A stretch of 16,838 nt of DNA, taken from Paraglomus occultum (lineage: Eukaryota > Glomeromycota > Glomeromycetes > Paraglomerales > Paraglomeraceae). The stretch spans positions 1-16,838 of the forward strand of contig CAJVPJ010000779.1 in NCBI GenBank assembly GCA_910592205.1. The letters are read 5' to 3'. The position numbers and the translations under genes were made by a program. The notes under the pieces were generated by a model. It made no database searches. It saw only the letters and a program-made list of their open reading frames with translations, and was not told the origin of the DNA. Of the stretch, positions 1-10,998 are shown piece after piece (position 1 is the first letter of the stretch; the number at the start of each line of letters is the position of its first letter).

Positions 1-635
1 CCAATAAATGAGCGTCAGGTTAAATTAGAATAAGACAAGTTTTACTAGACATACAATAACGTTCGGTCTATTCCTTCTACCTTCCATAGCATATGTGTAT
101 GATGTTTTACCGACAATTAATTTCACCGGCATATATTCACCAACATTATTCGAATTTTCTTTTTTTTGGTAAGTTGATTGTTGGCGAAATGACGCAAAAC
201 TCGTAGAAACACATTCAAATAAACTTCATCAGACGTCATTGAACATAAGTTTCGAATATGATTAATACGACCAGGAGATGTGCTCACCACCTGCTTCAGA
301 CTATTATCGATTACAATAGGCTAAAACCACTCATTTGTTTTATTATTATGGGGCTAATGAATAAAATACCGAATCTTGTTATCTTTTTATTGACAGTATG
401 TGAGGTTAGGGTTCAAGTTCCAATCAAATATTACATGAAGTATGTAAAAGAGAATAATGAAAGTTGAATCAAAACACGAAAACGAAACACATCTATTTAT
501 AATTTTGCTTACTGAAAGAACTGATAGACCATCGCTTGATAGTCTATCAATGTTTCTATCATAATAGATCTAAATGATAAATAAAATATAAAACGAAAAC
601 TTTGAAAAAAGACAATGGTTGAGAACTGCTTTCTA
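1..635. other. No recognisable gene
   Basis: AT-rich DNA with short open frames only and ordinary CpG content. The stem-loop at 522-549 is the only structure noted. Confidence 0.6.
522..549. repeat. Short stem-loop
   Basis: TGATAGAC (522-529) pairs perfectly with GTCTATCA (542-549) across a 12-nt loop. There is no U tract or gene context to call it a terminator. Confidence 0.4.
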
Positions 636-790
636 CTTGGCGGGCCCCCCGGGAATTTCCCGCCACTTGTTCATAAAACGATATTTTTCTTGGCATGCAT
701 GTGATTAGCTTGCCTCCCCCTCCATAATCAACCCCGAGCAGCGGGAGCGCGCTGTAATTTCCCGCCGTCCCCCGCGCCGCAAGTCATCGT
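636..790. promoter_or_regulatory. GC/CpG-rich patch with two E2F-like sites
   Basis: An isolated GC-rich patch in AT-rich DNA. AATTTCCCGCC occurs exactly twice (654-664 and 756-766); its core TTTCCCGC matches the E2F consensus. The first copy also forms a 7-bp inverted repeat, TGGCGGG (638-644) with CCCGCCA (659-665). It would suit a divergent or single promoter, but no gene can be recognised on either side. Confidence 0.3.
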
Positions 791-3700
791 CTTCTTCGCT
801 TCGCGATCACTCAGCTGATGAGAGTGGGATATGGCAACTCTCTTGTTTATGCGGAGGTTGAGCAAAGATTTGTTCAGAATGATTAATGCCCTAAGATCTC
901 CCCCAAGAGCGTAGCTTATTAAAAGAGGTCTTAATAACCTAACTCTTAGTGTTATTATATCATTTGGTACAGTGTTTAGTACCGTATATAAAATGTCTAT
1001 ATTTGTTGGGGGTTGATGAAGGCGTATTTTGCCTTTGTTATTATATTTTTGAGTAGACATAATTTGTCTTTATTGTTAATGGGAACAAGCGAAGATAGCA
1101 TACAAGAAAGGGTGAGACTCATACTTATCCTAATTGCTTCTGTCATCCTTATCATCCAATCGTATCTCATATATGTTAAGAGTCGAGCGGTACGTGATCC
1201 GGGTATTGGCCGGAGTACAAATTTGACCAATGGGAGATTGTTCCGCTTTATATTTAGACATGGTTTGATTAATGTTGTTTAATACATATCTATTTTTTAT
1301 TAGGCCAGAGAACACTCGGTTGTGCAATCCCAAAACCTAGAACCGCCATAACATGTACTCATACAATTGATAATATCTCAACAACCAAGTGGTTATTCGA
1401 TCGAGGACGGGACTAACCGATCACTTCTATTAAATATAAAGAAGACAAGACACGGAGTTAGATAGCGCAATGCTAGCGTGATATGGTGCCAGCAATGTAA
1501 CAAAAAAAAAAAAGGATTGGACAAGCAACACGAAAAATATAATCAGAGAAACACAAAGGACGAGGATAATGTAATTTCATATCAATATCCTTGTCTCAGG
1601 ATTACGACCGATCATAGGAGCAAGGGTAATTCAAAGTCGCATTCGAATCTGAATTGCGAAGATTCCTACAATATCAATCTTTGACACGGAGTAATACCCG
1701 GCATTACACAGTGTTTCAAAATGCTAACTTTGCTGATAGGTCTCCACTTTCATACAAGAAAGTATCGTGCTTTATACGGAGCTCATGTTGTGATTCAGGC
1801 AATTGATATTCTGTCGCAAATAGAATCTGGGAGGTGAAAAAAGTGAGTTTGAAATAGGATATTCGTGTCAAGAATTTTATTAATCGCGCTAATTAATATG
1901 TTGATGATTGTTTATATGATTAACTTTACCTAATCGACTCATACATACACCAATCAATTCAGGCTTCAGCGGCGCCAAATGTACTAAGCTTGGTCTACTT
2001 ATGCTGAGAGAAAATTACCGCCTTCTGACCGGATCGAAGGAAATGCGTCCGTCATAGCTGTTCTATGAAGTAGTCCCGCTAGACAAATGTAGGCCAAGTA
2101 ATAAGAATAAAGTACATTTCAAATTCCTGCCAGTGTTTTCGTTCGGCAGCTTCGCATATTGCAGTTCTAACCTAGTTCAATTTCTGTCAATGTCAATGGG
2201 TATGATGAGTGAAAACCCAGATCGAAAGTGAGATATATAACCACTGATGCCGGCCAGCAATTTTCGCCATAGCAGAGAGAGAGAGTGCCTTATCTCCCAA
2301 CAACCATACTTCTGGTGGTTTGTGCATATCATATGTCCCTTATACCTCTTCGTTAGGTCTACTTGGACAGAAATTTACGGATGCGTGTATCTATGCCTCG
2401 AGCCATTTTGGTGACATCACATGATGCAACGAATGATAATCGTTGAGTTCTTACTCACCAGCAGAACAAATTTGGTTATAATTTAGAAGATGTCATCGAA
2501 CTAGCCCTTTTATAATGCCGCCGCCATCCAGTCTTCTAGCATCTCGACATTTCCCCACAGGGTATTCTGATACCTTGCTGATGCAGTCAGAAATATTTAT
2601 TTATGCGGCGTGTAAATCTTCAAGCGGTTCGGGGATTTGCAAGAGCGAACAGACGAATCCAAAAGTTGACAATTGACGTCAGTCTGTCAAGCGTGAATTC
2701 AATTATAGCCGAGACTGTAATTAATAGCACAATAATTATTAATATGTATGGGAGTTGTATAATCTATATCAAATCCTCATTTCTTCCGGGTTTATGTCCG
2801 GACAATGTGCTTACCTTTGTAACCCTACGTCGTTCACTTGAAAATCTGTATTCAGGAGATATGTTGCGGCATTGATGTGATGATTGTAAGATCCAGAAGT
2901 GACAAGACATACGTGCTCCGAGCTGTTGCTGATGTGAAAGCAGAACAAATAAAGTCTGCGTACGCACAAACAGACTTGCCGGAACAAAATCTGCTCCTTC
3001 TTCGTTGCCCCCAACTCCCAACAAAAAGGCAACATCGTAATTTGAACCATTATCAGGGCACGCAACGCTGATGAAAATCCAAAGCGCGCAGATAGATCTT
3101 GCCATTACTCCTGTGGGCTAGATTAAATGGCAAAGAAGGGCCGAGTCCATAATTCTTTACAAGGCATGTATATCTGTAATAAAATACAAAAATTCATTCT
3201 CAGTATGAATTCAAGTAGTGTTTCTATCCATGCTACCTAGAGATAAGTTAAAAACTCTGTACTAGATTCTTCTATTTCGATGCGTGCTTTTTAAATAGAA
3301 CATAAATTTGTTGGTTCCAAAGTATTCGTACATTTCCACATCGCATTATTGATATATGTTACTGCTTGTATCGCTATGCTGAAACCCAAGCAAGAAGATT
3401 GGAAGTCACATGTTAGTTCAACATTACCAGAAATATCTAACATTGAAGTCATTCAAATCTCATATAATCCCCTAATCGTTACTCATTACTATAGTTCGAC
3501 TCTCACTATAATTCCCTCACACTGGCATCAATTACAAGTAGAGCTACTCACTTTTCCAAAAACAATATTATCTTTTGGTTGTTTCGGTCTGCTCGCAGCA
3601 TATGTTCAATCTACAACGCTCTCTAAAAAAAGCTGTCTGGACAGAATCCTTTCCCGTATCTCTGAACTGGAATTCCCAACGGTATGCTGAGTTCAAGCGT

Positions 3701-5651
3701 TTCCCTTTCAACAATTCAAAGTTTGTTTCATCTTTCCTTCACGGTACTTGTTCGCTATCGATTAGAAGAGAATACGCCAGCTGGTTCGATTCTTGAAGTT
3801 TGCCAGGATCCTATCCCATGTATTTGGGCCAACTGTCGTATCCATATAATCCTTTAATACGAAACGCTGAGACAATGATTGGGTTATCGTCTAAATACGT
3901 ATGAAGTTTTAATGTCTTACCGGGCCGTTCATCTGTATCATCATAGTTCGAATGATGGTTACTGTAGCAGACTCTTATGAGAGCTAGATCCTTGACACCT
4001 TCGCGCCACTACAGGTTGAACTTGTGCATTGTATACATTCCGACATCCTCTCTGAAATATCCCATCCCAACAGCATAACGCTTTCCTTCCCCTTCGTCGT
4101 GCTTGATCTAAACCATATATATTATTGAGAAACAGAGTTATATGTGGTAATCACGTTTTTGATGTTGTATGCTAAGACCGCAAGTTGTTCAACTAACCTG
4201 TCGACTGAACACAATTCATCAGCTAACTAATACCTATTTGAATCTAAAAATTAACGTTACGAAATTCTAACCCATTCTCATCACTCGTCGGCGGCACCAA
4301 AAGTCGCTCATAATGAGTCTGACGCCAGTAACACGTACTGTACTCCTTCAAATCCTGAGGTGGGTTCCGCCTTGGAGAGTTTAGGCCAAGTCTATTCAGT
4401 ATTGTCACAAATTATATGACGACAGGCGACCCAATTCGCACGAAAAGAAACCAGTTGAACCGATTTCCAGGAAATTAATCTTGCTTCCAGTCAACAGTCT
4501 TGTCGTGCAATGCGGCAACGCGTGCTGTGTCATTTTCAGGGGAGACAGCTCTGGAGTTACGGTAATTGGGTAAAATCGAAGTCCAAATGTGACGTCATTA
4601 CAATACATTACATTGGGTGAACAAAATAGAGTGTATTAGTTATTACAACGTGAGAGTCAGTTACTAAGCATAGTTTTGAGGATGCCAACCATTCGTTTCC
4701 GTTTGATTGAGTATTGAGTATTTTTGTATACGTTGAATCTTAAACTACGCGTACTGATAAGATCACGAAAGACTGGAAACTTGTCCGATGGTGTCTCTTA
4801 TGGGTAATGCACAACTTCTTGACAATGTAAATAAAAACATAATAGTAATAGGCCTTGATAAGAATTCTCAAATACAGAGTACAATAATAAAATATATTAT
4901 ATGCCAACGTTTATTAAATTAACAAAAATATTTTTGTCTGATCTTTTATGTATCATATCAATCGAACTACAAAAAGATATAGAAGAAAAGAACCTTACCA
5001 AAACCAAAATCTATTATATCTGACTAATTATGATAATTGAAACAATTTAGCTCACAGGTTGGTTGAAATTCTATCGTTATCAAGTGTCTGAAATGCAGTC
5101 AGAAAATGATGCCCATTCCCCAATTATATGTGAATTAACCTCAATCCCTAAGCAGCAGATTTCAGTTTATTTTTATCGTCAAGTGTGGCTCTCGTCTTTA
5201 TTCTTGCCCAAATCCATGCATTCAGGCCAGATAATATTTTCTGATTGGAGTCTGCTCATACGTGCAATTCGATCGTTGTCCAATTCAGCAAGTTTATCCT
5301 TATAATTATGAATAATTCAAATTTTTTCTCTTGTAACAAAACCTGTTTCCCTCTTTTGTGCAGGAACGGATAATTATATTGGTGCATAATATTATTACTT
5401 TGATGATATTTGTACTCGAGCTATAGGAAGTTGTTTGAGAATCCTGTGAATTGAAACATACAAAAAGTAGTCTGTCCGCTATCCAATTATTTATATTAAT
5501 ATGACTTTCGTTATTGAAAATTTTTTTCTCTTTTCTGCCTCTCTTTTGCTCTAATAGTTATAATTTAAGTATCAATAGTAATAGTGTTAATTCGTATTTA
5601 TGTTTCCGAAAATGTACAATTGTGCAAATTTCATGAACATGTTGTTTATTG
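791..5651. other. No recognisable gene; unassigned open frames
   Basis: The longest open frames are 113 codons (3349-3690 on +, 2764-3105 on -). A 90-codon frame at 1013-1282 on + has one hydrophobic segment (LILILIASVILIIQSYLIYV). None shows a motif I recognise, none has clear splice partners, and overlapping frames on the other strand are just as long. A short GA run occurs at about 2275-2285. I treat this as intergenic. Confidence 0.5.
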
Positions 5652-5690
5652 TTACTATTACTATTACTATTACTATTATTATTATATATA
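5652..5690 (+). repeat. (TTACTA)/(TTA)n microsatellite
   Basis: Hexamer TTACTA repeats grade into TTA triplets and a TATATA run. The long open frame across it (5584-5793) encodes poly-Tyr from the repeat and is not a gene. Confidence 0.85.
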
Positions 5691-8004
5691 TTTATTTAAT
5701 TTTATTTTATCTCTAACAAAAACCTGTACTGTCAAACTAGAATTCAGCCGATTCTGCATAGACGCAGTTCATTTCCACGCATTGTTGATTTAAAATGTGC
5801 CTATTCAAAGATTTAATCTGAGTGTTTTAATAAGTTATAAAATAATTAGTTGTCAAGATTTGATTTGTTGCGCCTGTAAAAAGTAACGTGACTGTCTCAG
5901 CCCTATGTTTGATTATGCGTGTACGCCAAACTTGTTAAGCGACTGGTCTAGTACAGATGAGGAAGTCCGTATGTCTACTATGAAGCAGATAACTGCCGCC
6001 GCCCTTATGCATACACAAGGAACAATATCTACCTTGCCTATTTTCAGATTGAATGTTGGGAATCCCATATTTAGTTAGTGAATAACAGTCGTCATGCACA
6101 TATTACTGCGCCCATTTTTACACTATGATCGTCTACTACCTTTCAGAGATGGGAATATATAAAATGGCAACTCGGATGCTACAAATACACGGAACATTCG
6201 TCAGCCAACTAAATGTACGTCTTACGCATTATTTAACTCTCCTTGGTAATATCGCAAAACCAGGAAGGTCTGCCCAAACTATCGGAGAAAGAAAACTTCC
6301 ACGACATCCACCGAGCTTTCAGTACTAAACGCAGCAATACCTTTCCCCAAATGCTCTTCCCCAAACGCAACATTGGGCAAACACAAGCTTTGCATCGATT
6401 TCAGTCAACTGAATCGGTTAACTCTAATGACTGCTTCTGCAATAAATATAAGATTAAACACAATGCAGATGTTTCAAACAGGAACACTCATGGACAAAAT
6501 TTGGGCCTTCAATTATTGTACCGCTTAAATAATCAAGAAGGGTTCTTGTATGCAAGAACGAAAAATGCATAGCAAACTATGTAAAACGTCTGTACGGATG
6601 AAGACCAGCATCGATCACAGCAAGCGTCAACACAGATGCCCGAAGCAAATTACTTAAACGAATCGTTATAGGTTTAACCGGACGATGCGACTGCACTCTG
6701 CGTCTTGGGCTGAACTGTTTTTATGGTGATGAAAATTTAACGGGCAAAAAACTTGCCTAATAATAAAAAGGAATCGAAATCCGCTAAATTATCTCCCATC
6801 GGCAGTTAGCTTGGCTTAAATATTCCCGCGCGTTTTTTTCCATGGCTGGTAAACTTACCATATTGATCGAGACAGTTAACTCGATCTTAAAGCTATCGGG
6901 CAGAATAATGCCGTTCAGCACCGCAAGGCGATTTGGGTGGGGGACAAGAAAATCGAACGCATGTCACGGAAATAATCCAACCTATAATCGATATATGTTG
7001 AGCATCGACGCAACAATTGAACCAATCTGGGAAACGGCGAGTAACAATGATCGGGCATTAAAGCAACACGACAGTGCATTGATTGATAGAAATTGAACCA
7101 AACAATGCATATGCACAGAGTAGGCGGAGCTGTCTAATACATAGATCCAAAAAATAATGATCTGAAATTAATGTTAGGAAATTTTACTTAAAATGCTATA
7201 AACCATCGATAAATATAAGTAACATTCAAATCCCATTCTTAATTCTAGCTTAGCAATAACCTTCCAATGTAAATGTATGACATCTTTTAAATAAAACCAA
7301 ATAATATTAAATATCTTGAGATGCTTTATTAACAATGTTTATAACAAAACAGTTATACAAGATCAATGTAACAATGATGACAATATTGTTACTGTTGACA
7401 AGAAATTATTATGATGACACTACAAGAGATTGGGATTTTGTGAAATCAGAAAGCATGGTAAGAATTTTGGGGTTTATATCATATAATAGCTTTATTATTA
7501 TATCCAGAAATACTCCCTCTGGGCAAAATATTAATATATAAATCTTTTATTTCAAAAGTTGTTTCCGCGCAAGCAACAATGATTATTATTATGGTGTCGT
7601 TTTTGGAGCTGATTGATTGTATTTGTCAAAAAGTGGTGTTAGGTGGAAGGCAATATTTCATTAAAGATGGTCTTTATACTAATACTAGGCGTATATCTAT
7701 ACTAACGTTAGAATCGAATAAAGGTCTTATCTTTGCATCTCTATGTAGCTTGGCAATAAACGTCGGAAAGTGTTTAATGTCAGGGTATATTGAGCTGCAT
7801 AAGCTTTGTGTATTGTTAGTGTAAGCGCGCGTTTTGTAATTGAATTTGTATACGCAATGGAGAAGAACATAAACACAGGATAAAGACGTGCGTATAATTC
7901 TTTTCCAAAACTACGTACTCTGCATACACTCTACGTACTCACTCAACATGCGACAGTGTCGTTGCACCGGATGAAGTGGACGAGGCAGATTATGATAAAG
8001 TGAG
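5691..8004. other. No recognisable gene; unassigned open frames
   Basis: Open frames of 109 codons (6243-6572), 84 codons (6842-7096) and 81 codons (7579-7824) on + show no known motif. CpG is ordinary except for a CpG-free stretch at about 7209-7565. CTACGTACTC is repeated at 7911-7920 and 7931-7940. Exon-like stretches ending at good GT sites (7455, 7998) have no partners I can join. Confidence 0.5.
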
Positions 8005-8034
8005 TAATTTTAATTGTAATTGTAATTGTAATTG
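8005..8034 (+). repeat. (TAATTG)n microsatellite
   Basis: Four perfect TAATTG copies at 8011-8034 preceded by one TAATTT copy. Confidence 0.9.
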
Positions 8035-8648
8035 ACTTTTGAAAACGTTAAATTCAATTACCTAATCCGTATTTGATCTAATACACTATTTATAAATATA
8101 ATATGAAAAACACAGACGTAAATCAAGAGAGAAAATCAATGGTTAACAGGCATAAGTAATTTATTATATCCAATATTATCACATACACACTATTAACTTT
8201 TTTTCAAAACGATACGGTGATGCTATCATCGTTTAAAAGAATTTTAAAATGCATTTGAAGTGACTTTTGCTCACCGGGATTTAATTAGCGGAGATAAATA
8301 TGTGAGGGATATTTACCCGGCTTTAGTCTTGTCATTCCGCGAGGTACCAGTAAACGTAAATTATTGTTCCAGAATTCTGGAACTTTCCCAACGTAACCGT
8401 AAATATGGAATTAGTGATGATAATAGTATTAGTTAGTTTTATTACACGCTCTGAACGTTCATGATAAAATAGATGACAAAAGAAGTGCTTGCGCAGTTGT
8501 TTTGATAAAAAGAATAATTATTATCGTGAACTCTTGCGAAATAGATTATGAATAACTCTTACTATTACAGATTAGGGAAACGTGCCATTTTAGATATATA
8601 CTGTAATTAATAAACCAATTGTAATAAGTTACAAAGTACACAATTACG
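8035..8648. other. No recognisable gene
   Basis: CpG-normal AT-rich DNA between the TAATTG microsatellite and desert A. The 18-bp palindrome is its only distinct element. An 18-codon open stretch near 8286-8340, bounded by AG and GT, is too short to support an exon. Confidence 0.5.
8366..8383. promoter_or_regulatory. Perfect 18-bp palindrome with heat-shock-element-like units
   Basis: GTTCCAGAATTCTGGAAC is its own reverse complement. It holds two TTCnnGAA units (TTCCAGAA and TTCTGGAA), the inverted pair recognised by heat-shock factor, although the GAA and TTC in the middle abut instead of keeping the usual 2-nt gap. STAT-like sites also resemble this. Function is unproven. Confidence 0.35.
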
Positions 8649-9662
8649 TTATGCAGTATAAACTCTTTGTCAACTATATTATATCATTATTCTACAGCTG
8701 AAGATCCTACAACTTGGTTGACCAAACTTGATGTTGCAAATTGTTTTATGCAAGTATTATTGTTGTTATTATATTTTCCTGAAAGATAAACTTCATTTGT
8801 TAAATGGCATAATTATAATGGTAAGATAGTTTCAACCACCAAGTCATCAGCTTCTTATTCAGGTAATAGTAATAAGTAATGTTAGTCTTTCAAAAAAGTT
8901 TTTTGTAAATGTTGATGTCACTAATAATCATAACATTCACTATCTTTCCAGTGAAGAAGAAATCCACAAAAAAGTTAACCACATTAAAACTTGATGACCA
9001 ACAAGCCACAGTTGAATTCTTGACTTCCTATGTTCTGGACATTAAATAATTGGACATTATTTCTTTATCATGGATTTTATTGATAGAATTTCCGATGGTT
9101 TAGGTTGTCATGTGATAATTGAAGCTGGTTTAAACTTTGGTTAATATTAAGCCCATAAGATCCAAATGAACTCAACATAAAACAGATGTCAATGCTTATT
9201 ATTATGCAAAGATCAAGGAAATGACCAAGAAAGACATTTTTAATTTGGCATTGATTGTGATGTAGTAGTAGTTAGTCATTAGTTAAGTGCAAGCTTAATT
9301 TTATTGTAACATAACAAGAAATAAGCAGCAAGGAAATAACATTTTAATTTATAATGCATGTACAAATATGAAGTAGGATTATTGAAGAGTTGCTTAAAAT
9401 GATAAAGTATTAGTATAAACTTATCAGGTATTCAAAGAAATGTAGAATCAACAAAGCACAAGATTATTTCTGAAAGAAATATTTTATATTTAGTCTATCT
9501 CAATTTTAACATTACAAGTGTGTAAATAGTAATAGGTAGAATTAAAATCTTTAAGCTTTTAAATAATATACTTAATTATAATACTATTACTATTATTATG
9601 TAAAATTTATTAAAATTGTATGATTCCTATTCTGAATACAAAATCCAAATTGGTGTTTTTTT
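8649..9662. other. CpG desert A
   Basis: About 1.0 kb with a single CpG (9093), between CpGs at 8647 and 9663. It is AT-rich with many TG and CA steps. Short open stretches flanked by AG and GT occur (8698-8753, 8952-9049) but their phases do not join, so I annotate no gene. No RNA gene is seen. Confidence 0.75.
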
Positions 9663-9810
9663 CGGTTTCCAATTGCCCCCATCCATCTAGTAAAGTCCCA
9701 CTCAATCAACGGTGCATTTCCACCTCTGCACCGTCCAACAAGTCATATTTCTGAATATGAAGGAATTCACTCCAGAATAGGCATTGTTTGGGGGCGCTGT
9801 TGTTTTGTAG

Positions 9811-9960
9811 TCAGGTGTTTGCCTGCTAATTGTTGTTAATGGTTAGAGGTGTAAGATTAGTATTGGTGAACGTTAGCACACTTGAATGACCATGTATATT
9901 TATCTTCTTACCTTCAGCCTGTCAGGCCCCCCGCCGGAGATACTCCTGACGATTTTCTTC
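9811..9960 (+). repeat. Diverged ~150-bp direct repeat, copy 1
   Basis: It shares with 10060-10210, in the same order and spacing, the blocks CTAATTGTTGTTAAT, CTTGAATGA, CTTACCTT, TCAGCC and AGATACTCCTGACGA. Small indels separate the blocks. It is an old local duplication offset by about 250 bp, with no coding sense that I can see. Confidence 0.6.
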
Positions 9961-9969
9961 GGTTTGTAT

Positions 9970-10021
9970 CAGATGCCTATTTTTATACAGAATGATGGGC
10001 AGACCGTATAATAGGCATCTG
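9970..10021. repeat. Perfect 12-bp inverted repeat (stem-loop)
   Basis: CAGATGCCTATT at 9970-9981 is the exact reverse complement of AATAGGCATCTG at 10010-10021, with a 28-nt loop. It sits in the spacer of the 150-bp duplication and could be a remnant of a small inverted-repeat element. Confidence 0.55.
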
Positions 10022-10059
10022 CCAACGTCCTAAATAGGCGTCGTTCGGTGATGACGCAT

Positions 10060-10210
10060 TCATGTGTCTGCTTTACTAATTGTTGTTAATAGTTATAGAT
10101 GTAAAATTTAGCACTAGTAATAGTAAAGTTAAAACGCTTGAATGAGCATATTCTTACCTTTCAAATAGTTTTTTTCAGCCCGCGGCTCAGATACTCCTGA
10201 CGAATTTCTG
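10060..10210 (+). repeat. Diverged ~150-bp direct repeat, copy 2
   Basis: Partner of 9811-9960. It begins with TCATGTGTCTG against TCAGGTGTTTG and ends with AGATACTCCTGACGA in both. A hairpin lies in the spacer between the copies. Confidence 0.6.
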
Positions 10211-10409
10211 TGAGAAAACAGGAATCATTATCGCCTATTGAACTGGTAATGTCAATATGGCAGTCTACCAAAGCTGGCATTGACTTCCAAAATTAAGTGG
10301 GAAGTCTGAAAAGTTGTACCGTACCGTTAGTATCTTTGATGGCCATATTTGATATGTAGACTTCTTATACCTCTGTGCTCCTACTTACATTTGTAGACTA
10401 ATGTTGTAT

Positions 10410-10452
10410 GTAAATGTAAACACTAAATCCGGTTTACGTTTACTATATAAAG
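10410..10452 (+). promoter_or_regulatory. TATA box preceded by a forkhead-like inverted repeat
   Basis: TATATAAAG at 10444-10452 matches a strong TATA box. Directly before it, GTAAATGTAAAC (10410-10421) and GTTTACGTTTAC (10432-10443) form an inverted repeat with one mismatch. The left arm extends to TGTAAACA, a forkhead-type site. A start would be expected near 10475. No gene is recognisable downstream, so this could be a promoter of an RNA, a solo LTR fragment, or chance. Confidence 0.3.
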
Positions 10453-10642
10453 ACGTTCGCGAGGAACTTTTATTTACAGCAAGGTGCTCGCTAAAGCTCA
10501 GTGTAAAGATGTTTGTTGTTATTATTATTATCTCAGTCTCGCGGAGATTAGATTATTAACAATCACATGATGCCTGTGGCGTAATATTTCCTTTTGTGAA
10601 CATACAATAAGTAGTCTTGTTGATTGGATGGTAGGGTGTGTG

Positions 10643-10657
10643 ATCTGGTCTGATTTC
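10643..10657 (+). repeat. Target-site duplication, left copy
   Basis: ATCTGGTCTGATTTC, identical to 10984-10998 and immediately outside the CpG-free insert. Confidence 0.65.
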
Positions 10658-10983
10658 GTTAATGTAAGACTTTATTGCCCAACTACAGATAAACTGCTAA
10701 AGCTGGTTTTAACTTATACATATGTACAGAGGTACAATAAAGAATTTGCCCATATGGGCTGGGGTACAAAATGGTATTAGTATGGTAATAAAAGGACAAA
10801 TAGTACTAAGTATGATAGTAAGGGATAAATTCAATGTTATATTACAGAGGAGGAAGGAGGAATAAGTGAAAACATGGCTGAAATAGATGGCCATGGAAGT
10901 TGAGGAGTAATTGATCTGTAGAATAAAAGAGTTGATATGAGAGATTGGAGATGCTGATTAAGTGATGAGGGGGTAGAGGAGGA
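10658..10983 (-). mobile_element. CpG-free 326-bp insertion with 15-bp target-site duplication, probably retroposed
   Basis: The segment is bounded by the perfect direct repeat ATCTGGTCTGATTTC at 10643-10657 and 10984-10998. A 15-bp duplication fits LINE-type target-primed insertion better than DNA transposons, whose duplications are usually 2-9 bp. Read on the minus strand it has AATAAA (10671-10676) about 13 nt before its 3' end, and upstream a perfect 12-bp palindrome GCCCATATGGGC (10748-10759) that could form a 3'-UTR hairpin. No poly(A) tail remains. It has no CpG, unlike both flanks. It may be a 5'-truncated LINE tail or a SINE; no domain is recognisable. The boundaries are well supported, the class and strand are inference. 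Confidence 0.6.
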
Positions 10984-10998
10984 ATCTGGTCTGATTTC
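10984..10998 (+). repeat. Target-site duplication, right copy
   Basis: ATCTGGTCTGATTTC, identical to 10643-10657. The bases beyond the two copies differ, so the repeat is exactly 15 bp. Confidence 0.65.

Noticed and set aside
3781-3800. GGTTCGATTC resembles a tRNA B box.
   Set aside because: The flanking bases do not form a T stem and no A box or acceptor stem is present.
5063-5305. 80-codon + frame and a charged minus-strand reading over the same DNA.
   Set aside because: Both strands look equally open, there is no motif, and no splice sites join it to neighbours.
5584-5793. Open frame with a poly-Tyr run.
   Set aside because: It is created by translating the TTACTA/TTA microsatellite.
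8698-9049. Exon-like stretches in desert A (8698-8753 reading EDPTTWLTKLDVANCFMQ; 8952-9049 ending FLTSYVLDIK and TAA) with AG and GT flanks.
   Set aside because: The first ends in phase 0 while the second needs one carried base, so they do not join. No family is recognisable, and similar stretches arise by chance in AT-rich DNA.
10394-10560. Solo LTR hypothesis (TGT start, TATA box, ACA end).
   Set aside because: I found no matching target-site duplication for any TG...CA boundary, no primer-binding site and no partner LTR.
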